From contig OZ231127.1 of NCBI GenBank assembly GCA_965153355.1, positions 56,110,001-56,174,000 on the forward strand: a DNA stretch of 64,000 nucleotides, written 5' to 3'. Shown here piece by piece: positions 11,045-23,045 of this stretch. A program made the translations under genes and the position numbers. Under the pieces are notes generated by a model. The model ran no database searches. It saw only the letters and a program-made list of their open reading frames with translations, and had not been told where the DNA came from. The first letter of the stretch is position 1; each line of letters starts with the position of its first letter. The stretch comes from Flaccisagitta enflata (taxonomy: Eukaryota > Chaetognatha > Sagittoidea > Aphragmophora).

Positions 11045-11214
11045 GAAGGCTTTGTCTGTCCGTCCGTCCGTCCGTCCGTCCGTCCGTCCGTCCGTCCGTC
11101 CGTCCGTCCATCCGTCTGTAATGAACGACTTGGAAAAGGTGAAAACGCGCATTTCCGCCCCTGCCCACCCGTCCGCTTGGCCGCAACTGGTGGCCGTGTA
11201 TCCAGCCTTGTTTT
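11045..11214 (+). repeat. HPE-1, 5' end altered
   Basis: A pure run of about 13 GTCC units (11059-11110) is followed by the HPE-1 body, 'ccgcaactggtggccgtg' and a mutated 3' hairpin before TTGTTTT. The 5' hairpin has been replaced by unrelated sequence. It pairs with 10695-10879 as an inverted couple. Confidence 0.8.
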
Positions 11215-11384
11215 CTTTCAAGTTGTTGTTTCTGTTCTTGTTGACAATGGTTGTCGTTTTTTCATACAATTGAGTTACGGATTTCCGAGAACGCGGCTGT
11301 CACGAAGACAAGAAAAAGGCGGAAGAACCATGAAAAAGCAAAAAACATAGAAACAAATAACGCGGGTTTTCAATATGTGTTGTT

Positions 11385-11535
11385 GCGGACGGGGGGGGGG
11401 GAAGAGGCCGAATCACTCGCGTTTCGAGCTTTTAGCAGTACAGATGCTCCTTCAGGTGGATAGACAGACCCTCAGGCGGATGGACGGCAGACAGAAGGAC
11501 AGACAAAGCATCTTTTAGAGTATAGGCGTGAGCGA
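11385..11535 (-). repeat. HPE-1, decayed copy
   Basis: It keeps 'ttgcggacggg' at one side and 'gacagacaaagcatctttt' at the other. A G-run replaces part of the body. Confidence 0.5.
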
Positions 11536-12034
11536 TTCAAAAAGGGGAAAAAAAAGAAAAAAATCGGTTGTTTCTGAGTATCGAGTATTCCCCCTCGACC
11601 ATCTGCCGTTTGTTGTCGTAGGATTTTTCCATGTCTTTCCAACTCAGAGCTTGTCTGCTTTTCTATTTTTGTCCCGCTAAAGATTTTCTATTCTATTTTC
11701 AGTTATCATCTATGATATGGTGGTTGTTTGGTAGACTGAAAAAAATTACATGCTTATTCTTTTTTTTTCCTCTGTAGCTTTCCATGTATTCAGTCAATGG
11801 CGAAAACATAAAAGGTATATATCATACCATTAACTTTGGTCCAATTTACTGATAAGAAACAAAATCTTGTATGCAATAACTGGAGGTTGAAATTACAGCT
11901 GGTTGCAGACTGTGACATTCAGCCGTCCAAAGGCCCTATTCTTACCCTAGACCCTGCCCAAAAGTGGTACCTCTATTGTCGTTCCCCCCTTTTCTTCCCT
12001 CATTTTGTCTTTCCAACTCCTCCCATCCTTCTAT
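11536..12034. other. no feature seen
   Basis: AT-rich DNA with no recognised gene or repeat. Confidence 0.4.
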
Positions 12035-12925
12035 AACTCCTCTGCCGCCACCTCTTATTCCGCTACCTCTCACCCTCCATACTCGTACATCTTCCGCCGC
12101 CCCCTCTGCTGCCACTACCTAGCTCCTTCCATCTTCCTACCTCTTCCGCCGCTGCTATTGCCCCTACCTACCCATATCATGCCCCTACACCTCTTTCGCC
12201 GCCGCCGCTACTGCCGCTACCTTCAGTAGAGGCAGCGGCGAAAGAGATAGGAGGCAGCAGAGGTAGAGATCTAGACCCCCTAAATCTCTTCCACTGCGGG
12301 GGCTAGTGCCGCTACCTTGGATACGTCTTTATAAGAAGAAACAAATTTTTTTTAGCATCAGTAGCGGCACTAGCAGCGGTGGCGGAAGAGGTGTAGAGGC
12401 ATATGGGGTGGGTAGTGGCATTAGCAGCAGTGGTGGAGGAGGTGTAGGGGCATGGCATGGGGTAGGTAGCAGTACTAACGGCGGCGCCGGAAGAGGTATA
12501 GAGGCATATGTGGTAGGTAGCGGCACTAGTGGCGGCACCGGCAGAGTTGTAGAGGCTTGATTTGGGATAAGTAGTGGCACTAGCCGTGGCGGAGGAATAG
12601 GTATACAAGCATGATTTGGGGTAGGTAGCGGCAGAAGCGGTGGCGGCGGAGGAGGTGTAGAGGCATGGTATGGGGAAGGTAGCGGCACTAGCAGCGGCGG
12701 TGGAAGAGGTATAGGGGCATGATTTGGGGTACATGTAGCGGCACCAGAGGCGGAAGACGTGTAGGCGTAGAAAGGATAAATGAGGATAGATTGAGGCAGT
12801 ATAGTTATCGGCGAAAGAGGTTAAGGGGATGGAAAGGATGCCAAAGAGTAGGTAGAGGCAGAGGTGGTAGCGGCGGAAGAGGTAAAAGGGATGGAAGAGA
12901 TGCTAGGAAGTAGGAAGAGACAGAA
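12035..12925. repeat. GCC/GGC-type minisatellite with inverted halves
   Basis: From 12035 to about 12222 the + strand is pyrimidine-rich ('ctcttccgccgc', 'gctacct'); from there to 12925 it turns into purine-rich units of roughly 55-60 bp ('ggcggaagaggtgtagaggcat', cut short here). The two parts are roughly reverse complements, so the array could fold on itself. Open frames on both strands are by-products of the repeat. Confidence 0.7.
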
Positions 12926-13264
12926 AAGGGAAGTAAAAGAAACCAGGGTGGGCCGCTGGTTGTTACTGCCTCGCCGGTTGTAACATTACAAACTTAAATC
13001 ATTATAGCCTGTTGTAATTCTAACAACCAATTATTTCAAACAACATTTTGTCAATTACAGCTAGGTGTAATTTCAATAACTGATTGTTGCACATAGTATT
13101 GTATTTATGATCAGTATGTTGGATGAAAGTCAAGTCAATGATATATATACCTATTATGTTTTGTCCACTGACTGTATTGCGGGTGACAGGTGGAGAAACG
13201 AGTGTGTGTGAAATATTGGGAGAAACAAATGAGAGCGCGAAAGCAAGGCCGGAGACATAGACCA
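12926..13264. other. no feature seen
   Basis: Mixed-composition DNA without recognised coding or repeats. Confidence 0.4.
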
Positions 13265-13700
13265 AGACGGTGCGCCGCCTCAGTGAAGCTATTATAAGAA
13301 TCTCAAGGCTTAGATTAAAGCCTCAAAGATGGGATTTGACCTACGAGGCTGGGACTTCCCCCTTGAGGCTGGGATATGAGCTTGACCCTAGTATCTGAGC
13401 CACAAGGCTGGGAATTGAGCCAAGAGGTTGGGTTTTAACAATCGAGGCTGGGTTTTAAGACCCAAAACTGGAATTTGAGCCTTATGGCTGGGATTTGGGC
13501 TTTAAGGCTGGGATTTCGGCTTCAAGGCTGGGATTTAGGCCTCAAGGATGGGATCTGTGCCTTGAGGATGGGATCTTGGCCTCAAGGATGGGATTTGAGC
13601 CTCAAGGATGAAATTTGAGCCTCGAGAGCATGAGCTTCAAGGATGGGATTTGAACCTCAAGGTTGGGATTTGAGCCTCAAGGCTGGGATATGAGCAATTT
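13265..13700. repeat. degenerate ~20-bp tandem array (GGCTGGGATTTGAGCCTCAA)
   Basis: About twenty imperfect units. The same kind of unit fills the interior of the FBE foldback elements at 16893, 26585, 28770 and 35090, so this array may be an FBE interior that has lost its ends. Confidence 0.85.
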
Positions 13701-13890
13701 CTTAACAAACAAACACCCACTCAAACAAAACGTGACCTTCTAGCTGCTCTCGGTACTTGAGCCATAGAGGAAGAATAGGAATTAATGAAGCCATAGTCTC
13801 AACTCTCAACCTGCAAATTAGCCCTGTCCATGTCCAGACATTCTGTGTTCTACGGGACACGGCGATCGTGAAAACGCTTCTTTTCTCATC

Positions 13891-14052
<162 letters not shown>

Positions 14053-14138
14053 CTTTCAAACCCGAGTAGTTCATCCTCGTACGAGCAGAGCGCACGTGCT
14101 CTCTCTCTCACTTGCGTGCGTGCCCATGCGTGCATGTG

Positions 14139-14324
14139 TTTTTAGTCGCGTGATAAGCGACTCTACACCCCGCCCCTTCGGTTGGTTGGTTGGTTGGTCG
14201 GTCACACTTTACTTTTTTTATGATTCTTATTCTTTGACCGCACTGCTCCTGCCCAATTGGTCTCAAATATGGCCCCTGCCCAACCGCACGCGACTAGGGT
14301 AGCCGTGTATCCGGCCTTGTTTTT
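14139..14324 (+). repeat. HPE-2, complete copy
   Basis: TTTTTAGTCGCGTG-ataa-GCGAC hairpin, (GGTT)n tract, body with 'cacactttacttttt' and 'ctgctcctgccca', distal partner GCACGCGACT and the 3' hairpin GCCG-tgtatc-CGGC before CTTGTTTTT. The distal word is an exact complement of AGTCGCGTGC, the HPE-2 consensus. Confidence 0.85.
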
Positions 14325-14632
14325 CTCTTGCCTACATGTGTTGCTAGTAGTAGTGGTTGGGGCACTGGTGAGAGAGAGAGAGCGCTTAGGTGAATTGATG
14401 ATGTAATGATAATGGGTGTGATGATAATGGGATTGATATTGGGATCGATGATATATGATAATGGGCAGGCCTTTTTTTAGAGCGAGCCCGCGAACCCGTG
14501 GCTCGATATTTTGCTGTCGGGCTCTCACTTTATGCTGGCTCTGAGCCTGTTGGGCTCTCTCTGATTTGGTGAGACATGACTTTTTTGGATTTCATCATTT
14601 TTGTAAAATTTCAAAAAAGCGAGTTAAGAGTA
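14325..14632. other. no gene; GA and GATGAT-rich stretch
   Basis: Short AG run and 'atgataatggg' repeats around 14400-14465. Nothing coding recognised. Confidence 0.4.
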
Positions 14633-15043
14633 CACTTTTTTTTTATAAGAACCAAGTTTATAAGAATGTTTGGCTTAAAATCTTGAATGATTTAAGAACA
14701 TAGCCAAGAACATTGAAAAGCTTCATTTCAGGTTAGAAAATTTTTTACTATTAAAAGAACTATTACTATTATCAAAGAACCAATTATAGAGTTGCATTTA
14801 AAAGTTAAAAACTACAGAATACAGTATCAATATGCATTTTGATATGCACTATAATACTTGAGACATGTTCATTACTTTAAACTGTGTTAATTGTTATTAT
14901 TTATATGTATATTACTATTCTATACTTTAAATCATAAATTTTAGATTAAGAACATTTTAAAGACGTTCAAGCTTAGAAACAGTCAAAAATAAAAAAACAT
15001 TGAAGCCTTGCCCAAAAAATAACGTTCGTATAAAAAAAGAGAG
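14633..15043. mobile_element. MITE-B copy 1
   Basis: The inverted ends are CACTTTTTTTTTTATAAGAAC and its decayed complement ending GAG. TA flanks both sides. The element is AT-rich with repeated 'aagaaca' words. The copy at 32709-33135 has the same ends. Confidence 0.7.
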
Positions 15044-15115
15044 TAACTCAAAAGAAAAAAGTCAGATAGCAAATGCATTTACACCACCGTCACTATCATG
15101 AAATGTGATAAATGA

Positions 15116-15293
15116 GGTAAGCGTGCTATGCTTCGGTCGGTCCATTCGTTGGTTGGTCAGCCTATTGATAAATCTTTGCTATTTTGGGATATTTAAGCAT
15201 CACTGCCTCTGTCCAAATACTTGATTGGCCTTGCCACTGCCCCTGTCCACCTAAACGGAACTAGGGTAACCATGTATCCATTTTTGTTTTTTT
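15116..15293 (+). repeat. HPE-2, degraded copy
   Basis: Keeps the GGTCGGTCC tract, 'cactgcccctgtccacc' and 'aactagggtaaccatgtatcc' with a broken 3' hairpin and final TTGTTTT. Confidence 0.7.
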
Positions 15294-15931
15294 TGGTTTT
15301 TGTTTTTTTCGGGCTCTGTGAAAATGTGCGGAGAGAGCCCTGTTAAAAAGTTCATTAAAGAAAGGCCTGATAATGGGTGATTTGGTGTTGATAGCTACTG
15401 ATTTTCTTGGTGGGGGGATCTGGGGCATTGTTTAGGTGAGTTGGTGAGGGGTGATTTAGGAGTGACAGCTATTGTTTTTCCTGGTGGAGGAATCTGCATA
15501 TCTGGGGCACTGTGGACAAAGAGTCACATGAGGAGACACAGACTGTTACGGCGCGTACAGATTTTGTAATGACTGAGACAGTCTGATCCTTTCCTAGACA
15601 GACCAGGTGGTGAGTGGTTTTAGTAAGAAGTTGGCTCGATACGTTTAACCATTATCCTGCGCTGGAGAATGATTTTTATCCTCTGATCTCATTTGTAGAG
15701 AGACGGCGGAAACAGAAGAAAGTTCATGAGAACAACGTACCGTGCGCCGATATTCTTCAAAGGCTTTCATTTCATTTCAAAGGCGAATATTTAAAAACAG
15801 ATTGTGAACAGAATTGACAAACATGAAAAAGACCCATAAAACACCTTCTTTGTAGATTCAAATTTGATTTACTCTTATTTACATTCAAAATGACAGAAAA
15901 GATAAGAAAAGAAGTGTCGATGACCCTGAAT
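15294..15931. other. no feature seen
   Basis: Contains a 'ggtggggggatctggggcattg' style imperfect direct repeat near 15400-15510 (shown only in part). The 67-codon frame at 15614-15817 has no recognisable features. Confidence 0.35.
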
Positions 15932-15993
15932 GGACAGACAGATGGCCCGACCGACAAGGTGACTTGTAGAACTTCGTTGCACGCGACTGAAAG
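15932..15993 (-). repeat. HPE-2 fragment, 5' end
   Basis: GTCGCGTGCAACG with a short GTCGGTCGGGCC tract, read on the - strand. It lies directly beside an FBE end, the same arrangement as at 29204-29534. Confidence 0.65.
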
Positions 15994-16050
15994 AGACATC
16001 AGTTATCCAAGGATCAAACATGGCCAGCAGTACCCGTTGCCTTGCTTTGG
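15994..16050 (-). repeat. FBE outer-end fragment
   Basis: On the - strand it reads 'caaggcaacgggtactgctg', then 'ccatg', then 'gatccttggataact'. This matches the right outer parts of the FBEs at 28770 and 35090. Confidence 0.65.
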
Positions 16051-16110
16051 GTGAGAAAATGAGGAGATAAGGTGAGAGTAGCGCAGCGGCTTTTTAAGTG
16101 GCCCTAAACT

Positions 16111-16891
16111 ACAGGGAATACCGCGCCAACCGGGACAAAAGAAAACGACATATTTTCTCTTCTGAAAATGACAAATTTGATTTGAAAATAGATCTTGGTA
16201 GATCTTTTAAACCGATTTTACATCATTAAGAAAAATCATAACTGAATATTACACTAAGAGTACAGGAATAGATGGAAAAAAAAGCCAAAATTTGACATAT
16301 TTTTTGTAATTTCTTCCAAAAATGTGCGAAGTACTTGGATTGTACACTTCTTTTGTTAACTATTGCAACAAAGATTGGATGAAAAACCTTGGATTTGTCT
16401 TAAAATGAATGAGGAATCAATGTAGTTTCATGAAAAAGCTTTAAAAACTGATATCCAGGTTTCTTTCGTTGAAAATTCTCACTCAATTGAAGACAAAAAA
16501 TCGAAAATCCAACTTTTTTATCAAGAAACTCAGTTAAATTTTCTAAAATTATCAAAAGTAGGCAAAATGAATGGTTGAGTATGAAACTACATCGAATTAT
16601 CTATCATTTAAGACCAATCCCAGCATAGTAGCTCGATTCGTCTAGATTTGGCAAGAGTATGAAGAAATGTTGTTAAAACATCACAATCACAAATTTTTGT
16701 AATTTCAGATTTCCTGATTTACATAAAAAGTAATACTAAGGCCAACATATTGGTCTCACCATGACAAAGTTTTTAAATAACAAAATCGGTTCAAAAGCTC
16801 TCTTTGGAACTGTTTTCAGAATTGATCCATCATTTTTAGATGCAGAGATGTGTCGTTTTCTTTCGTCCCGGTAGGCGGGGTACTCCCTGTA
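16111..16891. mobile_element. MITE-C copy 2
   Basis: Inverted ends of about 40 bp, ACAGGGAATACCGCGCC at the left and GGCGGGGTACTCCCTGT at the right, with TA on both sides. The interior matches MITE-C copy 1 in inverted orientation. No transposase frame. Confidence 0.85.
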
Positions 16892-16892
16892 T

Positions 16893-17665
16893 AAGGCTGA
16901 TGTCTTGTATAACACTGGGGTGAATTTTCATGCATCCAGGAAAGAATAAAGGGGGTCTGAGTTAGCCTGATGCTGCTTTAGAGGCCTGATTTCAAGCTTT
17001 AATGATCTAGATTAAGCTTTAGGTCTAAGAGGGTGGATTTCAGGCCTAAAAGGAAGAGTTAGGGCCTGTGAGGAGTCCAGGCCTGTATATTGTTCCGTAT
17101 TCCCCCCCCCGGTGGGGGGGGGGAAAATAATCAAAGGGTTTGGAGAAAGGGAAGGAAAAGGAAGGGGGAAAAAAGAGAAAAAAAAGAAAACTTGGGGAAA
17201 ATATAACTTTTGGTAGTAAAAAATCATAAAACACGATAAGTTAAACACAATTTAACACTATTTAAACCTTAAACACCCAGTTTTAGTGGTTTATGGGGAA
17301 GAAAAACATTGATTTGGTAACGCGACGCGATGCGTCGCGGGGAAGAAAATCAAAGGCAGGGGGGGGAAAATAATCAAAGGTTATGGAATTATATACACCC
17401 CTGGTGAGGACTGATTCTAAGCCTGTAAGGCTTGATTTAAGCCAGGTGATTTTAGATTTTGGGATTTTATGCCTGATAGGGCTGATTAGAGCTCTGGGAG
17501 GGCTGCTTTTAGACTTTGCAAAGTAGATTTCAGGCCCGCAAAGGCTCATTTCAGATCTCAGTAGGCCTGGGGGGGAACGTTTGAAAAAAAAAGATGTATG
17601 GACATACAAAAATTCACCCCTGTGTTCTACAGGACATCGGCCCTTTGCTGCCGTTGCCCATAAAG
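16893..17665. mobile_element. FBE copy 1 (foldback element, interrupted)
   Basis: Left end 'gctgatgtcttgtataacac' plus 'ggggtgaattttcatgcat'; right end the inverse, 'aaattcacccctgtgttctac' cut to 20 here, with 'ggacatcggccc'. The interior is made of 'aggcctgatttcaagc'-like ~20-bp units. It is interrupted at 17096-17395. Confidence 0.75.
17096..17395. repeat. G-run-bounded insert within FBE copy 1
   Basis: Framed by two copies of 'ggggggaaaataatcaaagg' (near 17119 and 17361). Between them is a perfect 8-bp stem, CGCGACGC-gat-GCGTCGCG, resembling an HPE 5' hairpin. The identity is unknown. Confidence 0.5.
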
Positions 17666-18418
17666 GATAGATTAGATAGAAATGAGAGGAAGATTTATGC
17701 GCCTCCGCGCTTTGCTGGAAGGAAAGGAGCTTTTGCATGCAACGACGCTCGCGCTGCACTGTGGGACGGTGTGACTTTCACTTTCTCAAATCGATAGCCT
17801 GATTTTGGGTGATGACGGACCAACTACATGAAATATGGTCACACCCCGTAACACTGATTCATTGCAGAAAACATCTGATCCCTGAAACAATGCTTTACAG
17901 TATCTGAACTGTGTTATCACAATTTTTTGCAAAAATATAAATTTTTAATTTGTGAGGAAACCAAAAGTGCTAGTTATCTATTTGTGTTTTGTGCTTATAC
18001 ACCTTTATAATGTCTTTGACACAAAATATAAGTAATTGTTTACGGCCAATTAGGTAACTCTTAATGCTTTGACACAGGTTTGTTTTGATTGAGAATGTGA
18101 GTTTTTCTGAAATGATCATTAGTTATTACAGATGCTTACACTGATCCTTAGTGATTCATTTAACAATGGGTGATTTGGCACTTTCGTCTTGCATTATAAC
18201 ATCTAAATCTATAGAAATAATGATTCTTTAATAGGATCTTTCATTGTGAATCAATGTAAAATCTTTGATACATAGTATAAATGAGATTCTTATTGTTGGC
18301 CCACAGTATCCCGAATGCCACCATGACATGTATTGTCAAGGTGCTGAGAAATTGGCTTTGCAAGTAGCTAAGCATGTTCACTAGCTTAATTTAGTGAGGC
18401 AAGCATTTTAAAGGTCCT
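17666..18418. other. no feature seen
   Basis: AT-rich DNA without recognised repeats or coding. Confidence 0.45.
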
Positions 18419-18602
18419 GATTGGCTCTACGTTCCTCTCTGTCCGTCCGTTGGTCGGTCGGTTGGTCCTCTTTCTTCTTTTTCGGTGTCAATGAGCTTTT
18501 TTTAGCTCTCTGCTTCTGCCCAAATACACTAGTGTCCTTTTCTATCACTGCCCCTGCCTACCCGCACAGTACCGAGGTAGCTATGTATCCGGCCTGGTTA
18601 AA
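18419..18602 (+). repeat. HPE-2, degraded copy
   Basis: GTCCGTCCGTTGGTCGG tract, then 'tctgcttctgcccaaatac', 'cactgcccctgcctacc', and a damaged 3' hairpin with 'tatccggcctgg'. The 5' hairpin is lost. Confidence 0.75.
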
Positions 18603-19290
18603 AAAAAATGTTCATGGACATTTCGATCACTGTGTGCACCACAGCTTCTCCTTTTTCTCTCTGCCTTGTCTCTTAGTGTCTATCTCTAAATTGATCTTTA
18701 TCTTTCTTTTATATCAAGTTCCTTTTTTATCATTTTCATCTTTTTATCACTGGCTCTGGCGCATCTGCGAGAAGATATCATCCATATCTGTAGCGATTCA
18801 AGCGTAAGTCAGACAAGAGCTTATATAAAAATAGCAACAGGGGCAGGGACAGAAATGATCATTTTTTAACAGTTTTTGCATGATCTTAGCTGTCCAAGTT
18901 GAATTTTTTCTTTTTTTAACAAATCTGCAATCATCAGGAAACCTTTTTGTCTGTGGTAGCAAACTTTTATCTATCATATATGTCATTTTGATGCAGGGTA
19001 TCCTGATATGGTTTTTTTAGTCACAATTAAATTGCGTAGGTTTTTTTTTCTTTGTACAGTCTTTGGAATTCTTTTGCAGCGCAGATTGAACTATATTTTC
19101 TCACTTCTCTGTGCTACAATGATATATTTGCTCTTATTTGGTTTAGCACTTGACGATTAGTTCGGCTAGATTGTATGGTTGCGACTGGTTAATATGAGAT
19201 CTAATTCAAATGCGAATAGCGACCGCCGTAAATAGACTCAATCTGTCAAAGATGAAACGTTTTCGCCTTGTCACCAAGCACCATCTCATA

Positions 19291-19293
<3 letters not shown>
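18603..19293. other. no feature seen
   Basis: T-rich DNA, no recognised exon. Confidence 0.4.

Positions 19294-19328
<35 letters not shown>
19294..19328. repeat. (GA)n microsatellite
   Basis: About 17 GA units. Confidence 0.95.
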
Positions 19329-19331
<3 letters not shown>

Positions 19332-19395
19332 AGCGTTTCTAATGTAGGATCACCTTTTTTGTCGCTGCTGCTTGTTATAACTTATAACATAATAT

Positions 19396-19591
19396 AACAA
19401 GGCCGGATACACGGCCATCAGTTGCGGACAGGTGGGCAGGGGCGGATATGCGCGTTTTCCCACTTTTCAACTCAATCATTATGGACCGACGGACACTTTT
19501 CGACTCGTGTTCACGGACGGACCGACGGACCGACGGACGGACCGACGGACGGACGGACAAAGCCTCTTATAGAGTTGCGTGTCCGCAACTA
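19396..19591 (-). repeat. HPE-1, complete copy
   Basis: Intact 5' hairpin GTTGCG-gaca-CGCAAC, distal partner, and 3' hairpin GGCCG-tgtatc-CGGCC. The octamer ATAATATA occurs just outside both ends and may be a target duplication, though the site is AT-rich. Confidence 0.87.
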
Positions 19592-19631
19592 ATAATATAA
19601 ATGGTGTTTTATTTCATTTGTTTGTTTTCCT

Positions 19632-19852
<221 letters not shown>

Positions 19853-19855
19853 CAG

Positions 19856-20283
19856 AACGATCCGGACGAAGGGTACGGGTCTGCCCAAGGAGCCGACTCT
19901 GTGATGGCGCATAAACAACGGAAGCACGACAACGGACGATCTTTGGGTTGGTATCGGCGGCAGGAATATATCATTCTCGTGACGGGCATCATTACCATGA
20001 TCATCGGATTATCACTCACCATCCTCGCTTCTCTCAAAATATCCCAATTCAACGAAGTCACCGCCGGCGGCGTCGGCGTCGCTCCCGGCGGATACATGAC
20101 GCTGCCGGACGGAAGTCTCGTCGCTGCGCCGGACTCATCGGCGGCCGGCGGAGGAGTAGGCGCCAATTACGACTCACAAACTCATTGCTCCTGCGCGGTC
20201 GCCGAAGATCCCGGCAGAACACTCGGAGGTGGAGGAGGTGGTGGGGGTGGAAGTGGAGGAGAGGAAAATAACGTAGATAATAG
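19856..20283 (+). CDS. second coding exon with one membrane segment
   Basis: It opens after ATATCAG in phase 0 and closes at AATAG|GTAAGT (strong donor) in phase 2, 142 codons plus two bases. The order is: acidic NDPDEGYGS; a basic part with KQRK and YRRQEY; a hydrophobic segment of about 23 residues, YIILVTGIITMIIGLSLTIL and onward; then a Gly/Ala-rich part with a Cys pair (HCSCAV) and a Gly run. Basic residues lie before the helix, so the N-terminus should be cytoplasmic and the C-terminal part outside: a type II single-pass protein if joined to the 7760 exon. The phase matches that exon. The family is not recognised; the remaining exons lie downstream, perhaps outside the window. Confidence 0.75.
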
Positions 20284-20848
20284 GTAAGTTGTTTTCAACT
20301 TTCATTCTTATACATTTATCATTTTTAAGTGCAGATTTCAGAATAGTGCAACTTACTTCGTCACGACCCTCTTCACCGTTCCAAATCGAAAACTTGCTGT
20401 TTGATCTTCAATCATATAACATAAGAAACATTAACGACTAAACAAAAATAGACGTTCATTAACAATTACTGATTTTTTTTTAAATTTTTTTTTCATTTTT
20501 TGCTTTAACAACAGAACTTGTCCTAAAGTGCCATGAAATTGTGAGGGAATGACAGACAGGATTCATAATTTCTTCAAATGCACACATGAGAAGGCTTTTG
20601 AGATTGTGATTCTGTTTGTGATACGAAGGCGTGTTCTCATGGTTGCGGGCTGAATTATGCCCCCGTCTGACGAGCCTGACACTTTTGCCACATTTCTTCG
20701 ATTAGCGTTGGCAGACCTCCCGGCGGTCCTGTCCCGTCTTTCTCATTGTTTATACTCCGGGCGCCCCCTTACTTTGCTTTTCTCGCTATCGCTTTCCTTC
20801 AACTTCCTCTCCGTCTCTTTGTCTCTCTCCCTGTCTCTCCGTCTCTTT

Positions 20849-20856
<8 letters not shown>
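20284..20856 (+). other. start of following intron
   Basis: GTAAGT donor then AT-rich DNA. Around 20650-20770 the sequence is more CG-rich, but I could not support an exon. Confidence 0.45.

Positions 20857-20942
<86 letters not shown>
20857..20942. repeat. (CT)n microsatellite
   Basis: Pure CT run, preceded by looser CTGTCTCT units. Confidence 0.96.
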
Positions 20943-20947
<5 letters not shown>

Positions 20948-21298
20948 ATTTTCTCTCGTTCTCGGTCGTTCTCGCTGTCAAACGTTAAGAATTCATGGGC
21001 GAAAAAGAATAGAATTTGCATCTTTGCCGGGTCGATGATGAATTTCCCAGAGAGTGTCGGTTGTTGTTGATCTAACATTGCGCAAACACTGACAGCATGG
21101 CGTAACTCGTGCACAGCGGACAAAAAAGCTAGTTCAATGTTGATTCTTTTTTTTTCATTCTTTTTAGTGTCAAATATTGATTTAGAACTTTTTTTTTGCG
21201 GCAGAAGAAATCGCTTATTCAGCGATGTGGTAGTTTCCAAAAAAAGTTTCAATATCAAACAACTTTGCTGTTATCGCAAATAAAAGAGAGCAGAAAAA

Positions 21299-21377
21299 CA
21301 TGTAACGCGGGATTGTAACATTGCGGACGGTTGGGCAAAGGCGCAAAACCTCTCTCCACATCCCCGCCACCTACACA

Positions 21378-21417
<40 letters not shown>
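21299..21417 (-). repeat. HPE-4 fragment ending in (CA)n
   Basis: Keeps 'acattgcggacggttgggca' and the 'cccgccacc' part of the HPE-4 body; the rest is replaced by a CA run (21374-21417). Confidence 0.65.
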
Positions 21418-21418
<1 letters not shown>

Positions 21419-21595
21419 CTTTAATGTTTCTTATTTTGATAATTGTATGAGTTTTATATAGGATGAATTGTTGCACTTGCCAGTTACCACCAAATATTGT
21501 TGAGGCCGTACCCGGAATTTGCCATCGGCCTCGTTCTTGATCATGATTGAGTACGGAATTGGTTGGGCAGAATCGGGTATGAATGGAATCATGGA

Positions 21596-21651
21596 AGAAG
21601 AAGAAGAAGAAAAAGAAGAAGAAGAAGAAGAAGAAGAAGAAGAAGAAGAAG

Positions 21652-21746
<95 letters not shown>
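21596..21746. repeat. compound (GAA)n(CAA)n microsatellite
   Basis: A GAA array changes abruptly to a CAA array at 21652. Long Glu/Thr or Val frames through it are artefacts. Confidence 0.96.
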
Positions 21747-21905
21747 GAAAAAGAAGGAATGAAAAGAGTATAAAACTGGTTAGAAGGCACTACGGATGTA
21801 GAAGCGATCGACCGCTTCCAATTTGGTGGGTGGGATAGCTGCAGTTGTCTAAACTGCAAAATGGAAGCGACGTAAAAGTCGACCGCTTTCGCATCCCAGT
21901 ATTTC

Positions 21906-22076
21906 AACAAGGCCGGATACACGACCACCAGTTGCGGACGGGTGGGCAGGGGCGGAAATGCGTGTTTCCTCACTTTTCGACTCGTGTCCACGGACCGACC
22001 GACCAACCAACCAACCAACCAACCGACCAACGGACCGACAAAGCCTCTTATAGAGTTGCGTGTCCGCAACTAAAAA
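21906..22076 (-). repeat. HPE-1, complete copy
   Basis: Starts AACAAGGCCGG, has (ACCA)n-rich tract 'accaaccaaccaacc', and ends with the intact 5' hairpin and CTAAAAA. One base in the 3' hairpin loop side differs. Confidence 0.86.
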
Positions 22077-22794
22077 GGATGATGGTGGAAACGGAAAACG
22101 TGGCAAAAGTGGAAGATACTCAGATTCTCAGATGCTCAGATGCTATTTTTTACCGCTCAGTATTTTAGGGTTAGTATCTTAGTAATGAAGATAAGTTATT
22201 AAACTGATTTCGTATTTAGAGGGGCTGACTTGGTTTTATTTTTTGTTTTTTATTGCTTATGTTTTTTTGTTTCGTTTTGTTTTCGTTTTTTTTTTTTTTT
22301 TTTTTTCCATTTTTGCTTTTTAATCACCCAAGCAGAGATATGATCTACGGGCTACAATGGTTTCTACTCTGGCCCATCAAGATTTGTAGCAACAATTTAG
22401 GCCGCTGCCTCCGCACCCCCCCCCCCCTGCCACAAAAAAATGTAGTCTGAAAGAACGAATGGGAAAGAAATCGAGTGTGGATGGAAAAATGAGGAACAAG
22501 AAAGCAAAAGAGGCTACTGGGAATCTGCAGTGAATCTTCGGCTTCGCTCTATAATTCTATAATTACACTCAGAAAACGATCAGATATGCAAATTGAGGAT
22601 ATATTTGTTCGCTAAGATACTAATAACTGATAAGTGATAACAATACTTTATTCTTTTATTCTTCAGCGCATGGAAAGCTCTGCGTGACTAAGAATTGTCG
22701 CTTTATCATCGGGTTGATACGTAAGGGAGTAAAATAAAAAGGAATGACAAGCATGAAAATGATTTGAACCGGAGGCCATTGGGGTTGTTGTGGG
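22077..22794. other. no feature seen
   Basis: Includes a T-run (near 22290) and C-run (near 22415). Nothing coding recognised. Confidence 0.4.
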
Positions 22795-22845
22795 CAGGGT
22801 GTCACAAAGTGCCCGAGCACGCGAGCGGCGCTCGTAGGAAGCTAG
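22795..22845 (+). mobile_element. possible DNA transposon end
   Basis: CAGGGTGTCACAAA followed about 30 bp on by CTCGTAGGAAGC. The same two words occur inverted at 28015-28063. It may be one terminus of a shared transposon family; no matching second end was found. Confidence 0.4.
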
Positions 22846-22849
22846 CTAG

Positions 22850-23045
22850 ACTGGTAGGAAGGAAAGGAGGAAAAAGAAAAAGGAAAAGAGAAAGAAGGAA
22901 GAAAAGGAAAAGGAAGGAAGGAAGGAAGGAAGGAAAGGAAGGAAAGAAGGAAGGAAAGGAAGGAAGGAAGGAAGGAAGGAGGAAGGAGGAAGGAAGGAAG
23001 GAAGGGAGGAGGAAGGAAGGAAGGAAAAAAAAAAAGGAAGGAGGC
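22850..23045. repeat. (GGAA)n-type purine tract
   Basis: Imperfect GGAAG/GGAA units. The complement-type array lies at 23200-23530. Confidence 0.93.

Noticed and set aside
11059-11110. CRISPR-like or satellite reading of GTCC arrays
   Set aside because: No spacers, eukaryotic context, and the array is the internal tract of an HPE.
21431-22069. 212-codon - strand frame with Val run
   Set aside because: It is produced by the CAA/GAA repeat and an HPE tract.
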